Counted from the first letter of the stretch, positions 40,979 through 49,697 are shown. The stretch is 64,000 nt of DNA from VRUE01 sp963770315 (GCA_963770315.1 CAVYPC010000002.1:1240001-1304000); one strand, 5' to 3'. Notes: generated by a model from the sequence alone, not told the origin. Made by a program: numbers and translations.

Positions 40979-41974
40979 TTAGAACTGGTATTCGGGACGG
41001 AGGGTCACCCTGAAGCCCGGGCCACCGGTGTCGATCGGATTGGCCCCGAGCAGCGGCACCCGGATCGTGCTTCGCCACCGCCCGCAGCCGTGGGGGCGGG
41101 CCGCAAAGCTCGCATGACCGGTGAAAGGGGCCGGTGGGCGCAACGATGCAGTGCCTGCAGCATGGTCGAAGTCGAAGGCCGAGGCCGGGCCACGGACCTC
41201 GGTCGCACGCCAGATAACCATACCTTCGCGGATCTCGAGCTTGGCACCCAAGAAGACGCTTTTCCCGCCGCTGTGGCGATGGGCGACGCCCGCAACGAAG
41301 TAGGACGAGAAACCGCGACGCGCTGCCGCCAACGTCGCCGATTCCCGTTCCCGCTTCTCATCTCGGGAGGTCGCCTCCGACAGGCGCGAGACACGGGCAA
41401 AGGGTTCCATCGCTTCGGTTTCGGGGCACTCCCATCGGGAGATCACGCTCATCGATCCGGTCGCCTGCGGCCCTTCGATCCGCACGAATTCCCGCTCGCC
41501 GGTGAATTCGATCGTCCCGGTGAAGACGCCTTCGCGCAGGGTCCGCGGCGCTCCCGCGCAGCCCTTCCCCGGCTCGGTCGAGTTCAGCGTGTTGGTTGGA
41601 GTGAAGGCGACGTCGATCAGACCGAGTCGCCCGAAGCGGGCTTTCAGCCCGCCTTCGGTTGCTTCGCCGGGCACCTTGTAGGTAGCGATCTGGTCCTCTT
41701 TCCGCAGTTCGAGGGTGACGGTCCCGTCTTCGGAGTTTTCGAGGTGCGCGTGCAGGCCATTACTTGCCTTCAGCTCAAGCTTGACCAGAACGACGGTTCC
41801 GTGTTCCGGGCCTGCGCCCGATGCCACTCCAATCAGAACTGCCAATGGCACGGTCGCGACCGCAATCACCGGGAGCAACAAGAAGACACAACGCACGGCC
41901 ACAGGATATGCGGCATTCTTGCAAGACGGAACCGCCGTCAATCGCCCGCGCACCCCGGCCGTTCCCGCACCCAT
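40979..41974 (-). CDS. secreted or membrane-anchored hypothetical protein
   Basis: 331 residues. A membrane segment near residues 27-50 (CVFLLLPVIAVATVPLAVLI) suggests the true start lies closer to it. The rest is an extracellular beta-rich region (GTVTLELRKEDQIATYKVPG, FTGTIEFTGEREFVRIEGPQ, FTGHASFAARPHGCGRW) of a kind common in exported proteins of soil actinobacteria. No function is known. Its 5' end borders the decayed unit-end repeat at 41.96-42.03 kb. Confidence 0.55.
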   Translation of the reverse strand: MGAGTAGVRGRLTAVPSCKNAAYPVAVRCVFLLLPVIAVATVPLAVLIGVASGAGPEHGTVVLVKLELKASNGLHAHLENSEDGTVTLELRKEDQIATYKVPGEATEGGLKARFGRLGLIDVAFTPTNTLNSTEPGKGCAGAPRTLREGVFTGTIEFTGEREFVRIEGPQATGSMSVISRWECPETEAMEPFARVSRLSEATSRDEKRERESATLAAARRGFSSYFVAGVAHRHSGGKSVFLGAKLEIREGMVIWRATEVRGPASAFDFDHAAGTASLRPPAPFTGHASFAARPHGCGRWRSTIRVPLLGANPIDTGGPGFRVTLRPEYQF

Positions 41975-42030
41975 GCGCAGTAGGGTCCCAAAATGACGGC
42001 GATATGCTGGGATGGTTCAAAAGCCTGTCC
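41958..42030. repeat. decayed unit-end palindrome/left arm without tRNA fragment
   Basis: The stretch CATGCGCAGTAGGGTCC then GACGGCGATATGCTGGGATG aligns with the palindrome and left-end arm of the units (GCGCATTAGTGCCTGG then GGCGATATGCGGGGATGG). The following sequence diverges and carries no tRNA piece. It suggests that the 22.8-45.4 kb interval was once at least two units. Confidence 0.5.
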
Positions 42031-42164
42031 CACTAGCGAGATAGCGGCCCTCGGGACTGGGGATAGCCCAGGACGGGCAGCCAGCAAGCGGCATGGCGCG
42101 GTCTTGCACGCCCGGCAAGAGGACACACGAAACCAACAGCCGTTTCTCGGGGTACTTGGTACAC

Positions 42165-42497
42165 ATGAATCGGATCGCTTTTGTCATGACCTACTTGGCT
42201 GGCGCGGCCGCCGCCGTCATCTTGCTCAACGCCAACAGCGGAGACGGCGAGTTGGCAATCGCGATCTGGTCGGTTGCCTCGGTTCTGCTGGGATTGGGGA
42301 CCGGGCAGCTCGGCTTCGCGTTCCTCGCCCTCCTGGCGATCCCCTTCGCGGTTCCCTTTGGCTATCCAGACCACTACCAGTACAGCGAGCCCTTGCCGAT
42401 CTGGTGGTCAGCAATGTTCTGCGCCATCGCCTCCGCCCTCTTTATCTTCGCCAGCGCGCTCATAAAGAAAGTCATCGAAGCTCGTCGGCACCAGTAG
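42165..42497 (+). CDS. small integral membrane protein
   Basis: 110 residues from ATG 42165 with three to four hydrophobic helices (IAFVMTYLAGAAAAVILLNA, LAIAIWSVASVLLGLGTGQL, LALLAIPFAVPFGYP, MFCAIASALFIFASALIKK). No family motif. A longer in-frame start at 42093 is less likely because the membrane helix begins directly at the chosen ATG. Confidence 0.55.
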   Translation: MNRIAFVMTYLAGAAAAVILLNANSGDGELAIAIWSVASVLLGLGTGQLGFAFLALLAIPFAVPFGYPDHYQYSEPLPIWWSAMFCAIASALFIFASALIKKVIEARRHQ

Positions 42498-42742
42498 GCC
42501 CCTACTAGCCTGACTAGAGGCGACAGAAGATCGCGTGTGTGCCCACGCGACGCCAGAATGATGTGCGGCTGACGGGCTTGGATCTCCTCGCCATATTGGA
42601 AGGTTCTCTCTGCTCTAGACGCGAGAAGCTCCACCGCCGAACGGAGCGGAAAAAGGATTCTCCTAATCGGGTCCGAGCCATGGCGATCTTCCATTTCCGA
42701 AAACGATAGATCGCCGCCGGGGCAATCCCTAGCCTCGCTGGG

Positions 42743-43294
42743 GTGTCTGACTACCTAACCCTGAGCGACCTTTTCTTCGTTGGACTGGCTCTCGACATAA
42801 CCGGCGGGGTCCTGCTCGCCAAAGGCTTGTTGCTGACGCCGCGAGAACTGGCCATGCTGAACACCATGTACGGTGCCGGAATCGGGGTCCACAGGGACCG
42901 ATGCCGGAACCGGGTGCTCGGCGAGTTCGGGGTCGCCTATCTGACGACGGGGTTCGTCTTGCAGGCGGTCGGCTATGCGCTGCAAATCAGTGGGCACCCA
43001 AGCGAGGCTGGCGGAGGCCGGCTTCTCGCTGCTCTGGTTATGGCTGCGGTTGCCGTCGTGGTTGCGTGGGCAGCGTTCAGGCTGCTTCATGGCCGTCGGA
43101 CTGACGCCCTGCTGACGCGGGCCGACGAGGCGCATCCTGCGGTAGCCAAGGAAATCGAAGAATGCCCGACGACTAGACACGGCTCGTCGCCAGGTGCAAG
43201 CGCACGACTGAGGCTACGTCAACGGGCACACCTCGTGCAACCGCCGGATGAAGGCTTGGTTCGCGAATGCCGTCCGGTTAGGCCCACCCTTTAG
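42743..43294 (+). CDS. hypothetical membrane protein
   Basis: 183 residues with helices LFFVGLALDITGGVLLAKGL, LTTGFVLQAVGYALQI and LLAALVMAAVAVVVAWAAFR; the last 60 residues are polar and possibly not real coding. The 245 bp upstream contain no gene. It lies between the decayed unit end and the integrase. Unknown function. Confidence 0.45.
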   Translation: MSDYLTLSDLFFVGLALDITGGVLLAKGLLLTPRELAMLNTMYGAGIGVHRDRCRNRVLGEFGVAYLTTGFVLQAVGYALQISGHPSEAGGGRLLAALVMAAVAVVVAWAAFRLLHGRRTDALLTRADEAHPAVAKEIEECPTTRHGSSPGASARLRLRQRAHLVQPPDEGLVRECRPVRPTL

Positions 43295-43407
43295 GCCGTA
43301 GCCAAGACACCACATTGACGATGCGCGTCACGACCGTCACGGCCAGCAAGCCGCCGAAGAACCAGGCGAAAAGGAGGCCAAGAGCCACGGTCCCTACGGC
43401 GAGGAGG

Positions 43408-45036
43408 TCATGCCGCCAACGCCAGCTCGGTCTCGGCGACCTTCACCGGGCGCTGGTCGCCGCGCACCCGATCGCGGCGTGCCTTCGCCCAACCGCGCTC
43501 GGTCAGCTCCCAATTCCCCCGCCAGGTCGTCGCCTCGAGCCAACCACGCTTGACCAGCCGCGCGCGCGTCTTGCCCAGTCGCGGCTGCCATCGGGGTTCG
43601 CCGCTCGGCAGCTCCTCAAGGTCGGCCGCGCCGTGGCGGCGGGCCATCGCCTCGCCTACGGCGCTGAGGATCTCCCGCCGCGGGGCGTTGCCGCCGCGCT
43701 CGGCGAGCGCTGCGAGGATCGGGACCTCGTACTCGGCGAGGTCGACCGGCCGGGTCGGCGGTGCCGGGCGGGCGATCATCTGCTCGCCGCGCACGAGGGC
43801 CTTCAGCCGCCCGCGATCGTCGGGGTCGAGGCTCATCATGTGCGTGTAGACACGCAGGGTGAATTTGGGGTCGGTGTGGCCGATCTGGGTCATCACCGAG
43901 ATCGGATCCTCCCCGAGCGCGACCAGGATCGAGGCGAAGGCATGGCGCAGCTTGTGGGTGGTGAGGCCCCGGGGCAGCGGCACCTGGCCGCGGCTCTCCA
44001 GCAGCTCGTCGGCGCGCTCGAAGGCCGGCCCGAGGACGCGGGCGCGCAGGTTGTCTGAGTCGCGACGGGCACCGGTCAGGGTCGGAAAGACCAGGCCGTC
44101 GGGGTCGCCGCGGTAGGCAAGCGCCCTGTAGGCGGCGAGGATGTCGCGCAGGATCGGTGCGATCTTGATCTCGCGCAGCCCGGCCTCCGTCTTTGAGCGG
44201 CCGATGAAGATGCGGGCGCCAGCAAGATCGACGTCGCGCCAAAGCAGATTGCCAAGCTCGTGCGCGCGAGGGCCGGCAAAGAGGAAGGTGGCGAGGATGA
44301 CCTCGCGTTCGGCGAGTTCGTAGTAGGGATCGCGATCCAGCTCGGCCGCCGCCTGAAGCAGCGCCTCGACCTGGGCGGCGCTGTCGATGTAGACCGGGGC
44401 CGGGCGCTTCTCGCGCAGGCGGCGCCGTTTGCCTTCGGCGGCATTCTCGGTGATGCCGAAGCGCTTGTATTCGATCGCGATCGAGAGCGCCCACTGCAGG
44501 TAGTCGATCGTCCTGTTGATCGACCCCGCCGAGAGCGGTCGCAGGATCTGGCCGTGGTCGTTTCGCTTCAGCTTGCCCCGCTCGATCGCCCACGCGCGGG
44601 CTTCGGACTCCTTCACCTTGAAGGCCCGGTACTCGTCAACCCCCTCGGCCTCGATCTCGTTTAGAGCCCAATCGCCGAAGAAGGGAACGAGGTGCCCGAG
44701 CGCCCATTTTTCGTGCTTGGTCGTTTCCTCGGAGACCTGCCCCTCGCGCGCTTTGGTCAGGCCGGTGGCGAACGGCCTGAAGGTCGGCACCTGAGCGGGC
44801 TGGTCCCCCTTTCCCTTGCCCCGTGGCTTCTTCTTCGAAGGCGGCACCCAGAGCCCGCGGCGAACATCGGCGAGAACGTTCTGCAGCTCTTCGTCGGCTT
44901 TGTCGGGGGTCCAACCTTCGTGCTCCTGGCCGAGCGTCACGTACTGGCGCTCACCATAGGCGCCGAAGCGAAGCGCGTAGATGCGACCGAGCTTCCGCTC
45001 GCGCACGAGCACCCCGCCTTCCTTGCGGGCGCTCAC
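43408..45036 (-). CDS. tyrosine recombinase (integrase) with C-terminal Mrr_N-like winged helix
   Basis: 542 residues. An N-terminal arm-type region, a SAM-like core-binding domain (about 100-225; VDEYRAFKVKESEARAWAIE), then the catalytic domain with Arg in LFAGPRAHELGNL, Lys in IGRSKTEAGLREI, HKLRH, IGHTDPKFTLRVYTH and the nucleophile Tyr near 397. All catalytic positions are intact. Beyond residue 440 an extra domain follows: ILAALAERGGNAPRREILSA, then EELPSGEPRW and RLVKRGWLEATTWRGNWELT. This matches the winged-helix N-terminal domain of Mrr-type restriction proteins and is unusual on an integrase. It is the only recombinase in the array and lies next to tRNA fragment D, its likely attachment site. 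Confidence 0.88.
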   Translation of the reverse strand: MSARKEGGVLVRERKLGRIYALRFGAYGERQYVTLGQEHEGWTPDKADEELQNVLADVRRGLWVPPSKKKPRGKGKGDQPAQVPTFRPFATGLTKAREGQVSEETTKHEKWALGHLVPFFGDWALNEIEAEGVDEYRAFKVKESEARAWAIERGKLKRNDHGQILRPLSAGSINRTIDYLQWALSIAIEYKRFGITENAAEGKRRRLREKRPAPVYIDSAAQVEALLQAAAELDRDPYYELAEREVILATFLFAGPRAHELGNLLWRDVDLAGARIFIGRSKTEAGLREIKIAPILRDILAAYRALAYRGDPDGLVFPTLTGARRDSDNLRARVLGPAFERADELLESRGQVPLPRGLTTHKLRHAFASILVALGEDPISVMTQIGHTDPKFTLRVYTHMMSLDPDDRGRLKALVRGEQMIARPAPPTRPVDLAEYEVPILAALAERGGNAPRREILSAVGEAMARRHGAADLEELPSGEPRWQPRLGKTRARLVKRGWLEATTWRGNWELTERGWAKARRDRVRGDQRPVKVAETELALAA

Positions 45037-45159
45037 GACTAGCCTGCTCGTGTTGCGCCGCGCAGACGGTCATTGACGCGAGGAGATCGCAGTTCCCGAG
45101 CCTCCTTTTGCTTGGTATTCGACGATAGCTCTGGCGCGCTCGAAAGGCGAATCGAGCTC

Positions 45160-45315
45160 AGCGGCTCCACCTCAGCGACCCCAGAAATTCGAACCCACGA
45201 CCTACTGCGTGGGACGAACACGCTACTCCGCAATCAACGCCGATCCTCTCAAGAGCCCGTTTTCGGGCACCAGTGCCCAAAAACGGCGAAAAAGCGGTCA
45301 TGGTTCGAGCGTCGC
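45160..45315 (-). repeat. degenerate tRNA-like and att-like sequence
   Basis: At 45185-45240 the complement reads as a decayed tRNA: an anticodon-like arm GCGTG-TTCGTCC-CACGC and GTGGGTTCGAAT, but with a broken T-stem and no proper acceptor. It partly matches the tRNA-Gly (CGAACCCACGACCT, CTGC). A hairpin follows (CGGGCACCAGTGCCC region near 45267-45284), then GCGAAAAAGCGGT, a second degraded att-like piece. It is probably an older attachment site of the integrase element. Confidence 0.45.
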
Positions 45316-45392
45316 GTGCCTAGGAAGGCGATCGAAAACGCCCAATCCGAAAATCCACATCGTGAGAGAAAGTGCTGATTTACAGGGAAAAA

Positions 45393-45433
45393 GCGGCTGA
45401 TGGGATTCGAACCCACGACCTTCTGCATGGCAA
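45393..45433 (-). repeat. tRNA-Gly 3' fragment D (attachment-site remnant)
   Basis: 41 nt identical in the T-stem (GTGGG/CCCAT) to the intact tRNA-Gly. It lies 357 bp from the start of the integrase gene and marks the left boundary of the HicBA-containing unit. Confidence 0.87.
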
Positions 45434-45605
45434 TTAGGCCGACCTCCAACCCCAACCGGCAGCCAATATGCTCATTTGCAGGGGTTTCGCAGCGGATCCC
45501 CGGATGGCTGCGATTCGCAAATGCGTGCGGATATGCGCCGATATGCAGCCATTCGGGCACTCGCGCGCTTGAGTGCCCGAAATTCGAGGTGGCGGTTTCA
45601 TTTCC
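45434..45605. repeat. right-end arm (copy D)
   Basis: TTTGCAGGGGTTTCG, repeats GGATATGCGCCGATATGC, and a hairpin TTCGGGCACTC (45552-45562) with its complement at 45571-45581, starting 119 bp after the tRNA fragment. Followed by GGTGGCGGTTTCATTTCCC, shared with 56.43 kb. Confidence 0.7.
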
Positions 45606-45653
45606 CTGACCTGGCAACCGCAAACGGCAGCCCCAGGCGGGTAAGCTGAACTG

Positions 45654-45878
45654 ATGTCCACTTCCCGCGAGTACGAGGTCGTGCTGACGCCTGAGGCCGA
45701 GGGTGGGTTCAGCGTGGCCGTCCCCGCCCTTCCTGGCTGCGCGAGCCAGGGCGAGACCCGCGAAGAGGCCCTATCGATGATCCGTGAGGCGATCGAGGCC
45801 TACATCGAATCGCTCGTCGCGCACGGCGACCCCATTCCTGGGCCGGTCGAGATCGAGCGAGTCACCGTCGCCGCGTGA
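45654..45878 (+). CDS. hicB: HicB-family antitoxin
   Basis: 74 residues with the partial-RNase-H-like HicB fold: YEVVLTPEAEGGFSVAVPAL, PGCASQGETREEALSMIREA, then IEAYIESL. It neutralises HicA. The start ATG 45654 is near the right-end arm. Its stop overlaps the hicA start by 4 bp (GTGA). It is short and lacks the usual C-terminal DNA-binding helix, so transcriptional control may be weak or rest on other factors. A near-copy without toxin lies at 56513. Confidence 0.9.
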   Translation: MSTSREYEVVLTPEAEGGFSVAVPALPGCASQGETREEALSMIREAIEAYIESLVAHGDPIPGPVEIERVTVAA

Positions 45879-46102
45879 CGCCGCGGCTCCCGGCCGTCAC
45901 GCCACGCCAAGCGGTTCGCGCGCTGGAGCGCTGTGGCTGGAAACTCGATCGGATCAAGGGGAGCCACCACGTCTTCCGACATCCCGATCACGCTCATCGG
46001 GTCGTCGTCCCGATGCACAACCGCGACTTGGCAAAGGGAACTCTCAATCAGATCGTTAGCGCCTCCGGTTTGGATCGCATCGAGTTTCTGAAGCTTCTCT
46101 GA
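45875..46102 (+). CDS. hicA: HicA-family mRNA interferase toxin
   Basis: 75 residues of the HicA/YcfA double-stranded-RNA-binding-like fold: a VRALERCGWKLDRIKGSHHV segment containing the catalytic GSHHVFRHP histidine, then VVVPMHNRDLAKGTLNQIV. It cleaves mRNA when free of HicB. Intact and coupled to hicB, so the pair can serve as an addiction or defence module of its unit. Confidence 0.9.
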   Translation: MTPRLPAVTPRQAVRALERCGWKLDRIKGSHHVFRHPDHAHRVVVPMHNRDLAKGTLNQIVSASGLDRIEFLKLL

Positions 46103-46208
46103 GAAGCAGCGGCGAGCGTCGTTGGTCAGAATCTCGAGACCTTTGGCCCAGACAGCGCGTGGCAAAGTGGCTGGGATGAGAGGTGCGACCTCGCCGAGGC
46201 CGTCAAAG

Positions 46209-46391
46209 CTAGGACAAGTGGCATTCCCCCACTGAGCGCCCACTCCCGCAGGGACAGGATGCGTCGGAGGAAAGCTCACCGATCATCGGGAAGCTCTCGA
46301 CTGACCTTAGGTAGTTCGTCGTTTGGCTAAACACCTCTGCCATTGGTTCCTTGTCGAAGCCGAACTCTTCAGCCAGGACGCGCCCGGCCAT
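46209..46391 (-). pseudogene. SEC-C tail, probably the severed C-terminus of the DUF5677 gene
   Basis: 60 residues ending in a SEC-C zinc motif (SCPCGSGRSVGECH). The frame continues upstream as GFYMAGRVLAEEFGFDKE up to the IS21 end at 46411. Removing IS21 with its CACGT duplication brings it next to the C-terminal codons of the DUF5677 gene (48.6-49.35 kb), one base out of frame at a run of six G. Most likely one DUF5677/SEC-C gene was split by IS21. Confidence 0.6.
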
Positions 46392-46550
46392 GTAGAAACC
46401 CCCCGCACGTTGTCAACGCCGGTTGAAAACCGGACCACTTCTGCCGGTTGAAAAGTGGACCACCCCCGGCGTCGGGAAGAGATCGGCCTGAGGTCAAGGT
46501 CCCGCCTGCGGAGACGAGCCCGTAGGGCGAGGCGGAGCAGGCGGGAGCGC

Positions 46551-47309
46551 TCAGTCCCTGGGCGGCGGAGAGCCCAGGTCCTTGTCGCGCAAGCGGTAGC
46601 TGTCGCCCTTGAGGCCGAGGATCTCGGCGTGGTGGACCAGGCGGTCGATCATCGCCGCGGCAACCACTTCGTCGCCGAAGATCTCACCCCATGCGCTGAA
46701 GGGCTTGTTCGAGGTGACGATCAAAGATGCGCGCTCATAGCGCGCTGAGACCAGGCTGAACATCAGGTTTGCCGCCTCGGGATCGAACGGGATATAGCCG
46801 ACCTCATCGACCACGATCAAGGGCACGAAGCCCAAGCGGCGCAGCTCCTCCTCGAGCTTGCCCTGGCGCTTTGCCTCTCCCAGGCGCGCCACCCACTCCG
46901 TCGCGGTGGCGAACTGCACCCGCTGCCCGGCCAGGCAGGCGCGGATACCGAGGGCGATCGCCAGGTGCGTCTTGCCGGTTCCCGGTGGACCCAAGAGGAC
47001 CACGTTCTCTTTGCCGTGCAGGAAGTCGAGTTGGCCGAGGTGCTCGACCACCTGCTTCTTCACCGTGCGCTGGAAGGTGAAGTCGAACTCCTCCAGGGTC
47101 TTGCGCGCCGGGAAGCGGGCAGCCTTGATCCGGTTCTCCCCTCCGTGGGACTCCCTGGAGGAGACCTCGGTGGAGAGCACCGCCTCCAAGAAGCGCTCGT
47201 GTGACCACTCCTCCTCACGGGCACGCTCGGCGAGCTTGGGGAGCGCCCTCGCTGCAGCCGGCATCTTCAGCGCCCGGAAGAGGTGGGTGAGCTCCGCAGT
47301 CTTGGTCAT
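46551..47309 (-). CDS. istB: IS21 helper ATPase IstB
   Basis: 252 residues, AAA+ ATPase with Walker A LLGPPGTGKTHLAIAL, Walker B LIVVDEVGYIPFD and the sensor region LIVTSNKPFSAWGEIFGD. It helps IstA capture target DNA. It overlaps istA by 4 bp. Confidence 0.93.
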   Translation of the reverse strand: MTKTAELTHLFRALKMPAAARALPKLAERAREEEWSHERFLEAVLSTEVSSRESHGGENRIKAARFPARKTLEEFDFTFQRTVKKQVVEHLGQLDFLHGKENVVLLGPPGTGKTHLAIALGIRACLAGQRVQFATATEWVARLGEAKRQGKLEEELRRLGFVPLIVVDEVGYIPFDPEAANLMFSLVSARYERASLIVTSNKPFSAWGEIFGDEVVAAAMIDRLVHHAEILGLKGDSYRLRDKDLGSPPPRD

Positions 47310-48511
47310 GCCGGGATCAGCTCGTCATAGCGCGCCAGAGAACGCAGCTCGACGTCGACCTGGGGCCCGCGGCGGCGGGTGCCGCGAAGATGGTCGAGCA
47401 GCTGCTGGTGGGCGGGATCGGTGAAGGTGATGTGCCGGGCGAAGGAACGCTGGTGGGAGGCGACGAGCGCCCCGGTGCCCAACTCGATCGCTGTGAGCTT
47501 GCGCTGGCTGACGCGCACCTCCACGCGCCGCCCCGCCGCCCGCGGGTCGAGGGAGTAGTCGTTGGTGTCGAAACGAAGATAGGGCTGCTGGGCCACGCGC
47601 ATGACGAAGCGGCGGTCGGTGTCGGGCATCTGCACGGGCAGTGGCCGCATCCGCTCGCGCTCCTCAGCCAGGCGCTCTGCGGGGACGGCACGGATGCCGC
47701 GGTGAAGGCGGGTATTGGCGCGATTCTCAAACCACTCGTCGAGGCTGGCTTGGAAGTGCTCGGGAGAGGCGAAGCTGCGTCCCGGTTCGAAGTTGGAGCG
47801 CAAGAAGCGGTGGGAGCGCTCAAGGATGCCCTTGGACTCGGGGTCTGCGGCCTCGCAGATAGACCAGCCGAGCGGCAGGGCGCCGCAAAAGGTGGCGAAG
47901 GCCTCGGTCGGCTTGCCTTTCGGGGCGATCGCCGCCTCGCGGTCCCAGACCGCGGTTTCGGGCAGGGCGCCCAGCTTCGCCAGGCAGCGACCCATGCCCC
48001 AGAGGATGTCGGGAGCCTGCTTGGCGAAGATCAACGCTCCGGCGCCGGCACGCGAGAAGCCCAGTGCGCTTGTGACGACCCATCCCCGCCTCGTCTGCCC
48101 GTGGCCGACCGGGATCTCGGCCCTCGGCTCCCAGAGGTCGAACTGGCAGATCTCTGCGGGGCGATAGACGGTGCGCTGGTAGGTGCGCCTGGGCGCAAAG
48201 CGCGGTCTGACCTCGCGCAGGTGGTCGTCGAGGATCGTCTTGCCGCCCTCATAGCCCAGCTCTGCGATCAGCTCGCGGATGCGGGTGGCGGGCATGCGGT
48301 GATCGGAGCGCAACAGGCGCTCGATCTCTTCTTTGAAGGGGTCGAGCTTCGAAGGCGCCTTCGGCCGTCGATAGGCCGGCGGGTCCTTTGCGGCAAGGGC
48401 GCGGCGGATTGTTTCCCGGTGCAAGCCCGTACGGCGGCGGATCTCCCGAATCGAGACGCCGTCGATGAAGTGCATCCGCCTGATCTCCGCCCAGTGCTCC
48501 ACGTCGATCAC
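47306..48511 (-). CDS. istA: IS21 transposase IstA
   Basis: 401 residues: helix-turn-helix IREIRRRTGLHRETIRRAL, DDE core with CQFDLWEPRAEIPVG, ALPETAVWDREAAI and the Glu in LERSHRFLRSNFEP, then the Mu-type beta-barrel C-terminal region. Complete. Confidence 0.93.
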   Translation of the reverse strand: MIDVEHWAEIRRMHFIDGVSIREIRRRTGLHRETIRRALAAKDPPAYRRPKAPSKLDPFKEEIERLLRSDHRMPATRIRELIAELGYEGGKTILDDHLREVRPRFAPRRTYQRTVYRPAEICQFDLWEPRAEIPVGHGQTRRGWVVTSALGFSRAGAGALIFAKQAPDILWGMGRCLAKLGALPETAVWDREAAIAPKGKPTEAFATFCGALPLGWSICEAADPESKGILERSHRFLRSNFEPGRSFASPEHFQASLDEWFENRANTRLHRGIRAVPAERLAEERERMRPLPVQMPDTDRRFVMRVAQQPYLRFDTNDYSLDPRAAGRRVEVRVSQRKLTAIELGTGALVASHQRSFARHITFTDPAHQQLLDHLRGTRRRGPQVDVELRSLARYDELIPA

Positions 48512-48591
48512 CCGCTCCTCCTCGCCTCGATCTCTTCGATCGGGCGAGCGTCCAGACCCGGCCGGATGACTCCGGCCCCACGCCAGGGGGG

Positions 48592-49353
48592 TCAGTTTTC
48601 GACCGGCGCAGGTGGTCCAGTTTTCAGGCGGCGCCTACACACGTGGCTCAAGGCTTCGCGCCAGCGATTGTCGGGGCCGGCGCGATTGAGATCTCGACGT
48701 CCAGCAGATCCAACGAAGATAGTTTGCCGATAGCCGGTAGGCGAGCTGTGGAGAAGAAGATTGTTTTGTCGCTGGATCACTTCGTAGATGAAATCGAGGT
48801 AGCGGCGGGCCTCCGGCTCTCCCTCCCAACGACCCTGGACTAGCGCGAAGCGCTCGGTAAATGAAGATCGGGTCCACGAGGCTTTAAACGCTCGGCCCAA
48901 CCCCCCGTAGATCTCGATCAGCTCATTGAACTCGGCTCGCTCGCCCTCGGTCAACTCTCGGTCAGTGCGCTCAAATCTGGTCTCGATGTCGTGCTCGGCC
49001 AAGGCAACGAGACGATCGTGCTGCTCGGCACGATCAGGGGCCAGATCTGGATTGGCAGCCACCCAATGAATGTCGAGGACATCCTCAAAAAGAGATCGAT
49101 TCATCATTGACGCCTGCACCCCACGGCCGATCCGGCAGGCGGCGAGAACGGCTTCGAAAGTATGGGCGGTGCGAGTGACCTGAGCCGTGAGCAGGACAGA
49201 GGCCCCGTGTAGACGGTTTCTTCCAGTCTCGTCGACCAGGCGCGCTCCCTCGCCGAGCAGCTTCTCCGCCTCTCCAAACCGTAGGCGATTGAGGGGCTTC
49301 TCCTCAAGAACGCGCCCAGCGAAACCGAAGTGATGGTAGGGCGCATCGTTCAT
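48592..49353 (-). pseudogene. DUF5677-like protein, C-terminus replaced by IS21
   Basis: 253 codons, of which the last 16 or so (CRRRLKTGPPAPVEN) come from the IS21 end. The helical protein has FEAVLAACRIGRGVQASMMN, RSLFEDVLDIHWVAANPD and RQNNLLLHSSPTGYR, the pattern of DUF5677, a helical family found in accessory and defence islands. The natural C-terminus with a SEC-C motif probably lies at 46209-46410. In its present form it may be inactive. Confidence 0.65.
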
Positions 49354-49502
49354 GGCAACGGATCGACGTTCTCAAAGCCTTCGAGGACGATCTGTGCCGC
49401 GAGTCGCTCCGACGACGTCTGCCCCCGCGTCCACTCCAAGAGTCTCTGCCAGGTCTCGTCGTAGCGATTCACCAAGCTGCCCCCGCCACCATGTCGATCA
49501 GC

Positions 49503-49664
49503 TTACGAGGGACCTAGCGTCCTGGCCAGGGCGAGCGCGAAACCCGCGACGGCAAACAGAACACCGATGTACTCAAGGGCGCCGACCCCCAGCGGATAGC
49601 CGAGCGCGGCACAGACCACCCCGATCCCGGTCACCACCAGCTCCAGGCGGACGGGCGAGATCAT
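49503..49664 (-). CDS. small two-helix membrane protein
   Basis: 53 residues from ATG 49664: RLELVVTGIGVVCAALGYPL and GVLFAVAGFALALARTL form two membrane helices. No family is recognised. Possibly a membrane partner of the adjacent genes; the 149 bp between it and the DUF5677 start contain nothing obvious. Confidence 0.45.
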   Translation of the reverse strand: MISPVRLELVVTGIGVVCAALGYPLGVGALEYIGVLFAVAGFALALARTLGPS

Positions 49665-49697
49665 GGTTCCAACCGCCGGTGGCTTGAGACTCCGGAC

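Larger units (their letters stand above)
46411..48639 (-). mobile_element. IS21-family insertion sequence
   Basis: 2229 bp with related ends (TGTCAACGCCGGTTGAAAAC on the left; complement of the right end TGTAGGCGCCGCCTGAAAAC) containing internal repeats of the GGTTGAAAA/TGGACCAC type, as usual for IS21. A 5-bp duplication CACGT (46406-46410 and 48640-48644) confirms the borders. It carries istA and istB. Confidence 0.92.

Noticed and set aside
42093..42164. Longer N-terminus for the membrane protein at 42165
   Set aside because: The added residues are polar and unlike a leader, and the ATG at 42165 directly precedes the first membrane helix.
43315..44058. Plus-strand open frame of 247 codons
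   Set aside because: It is antisense to the integrase catalytic domain, which has clear conserved motifs; an open complementary frame is common in high-GC DNA.
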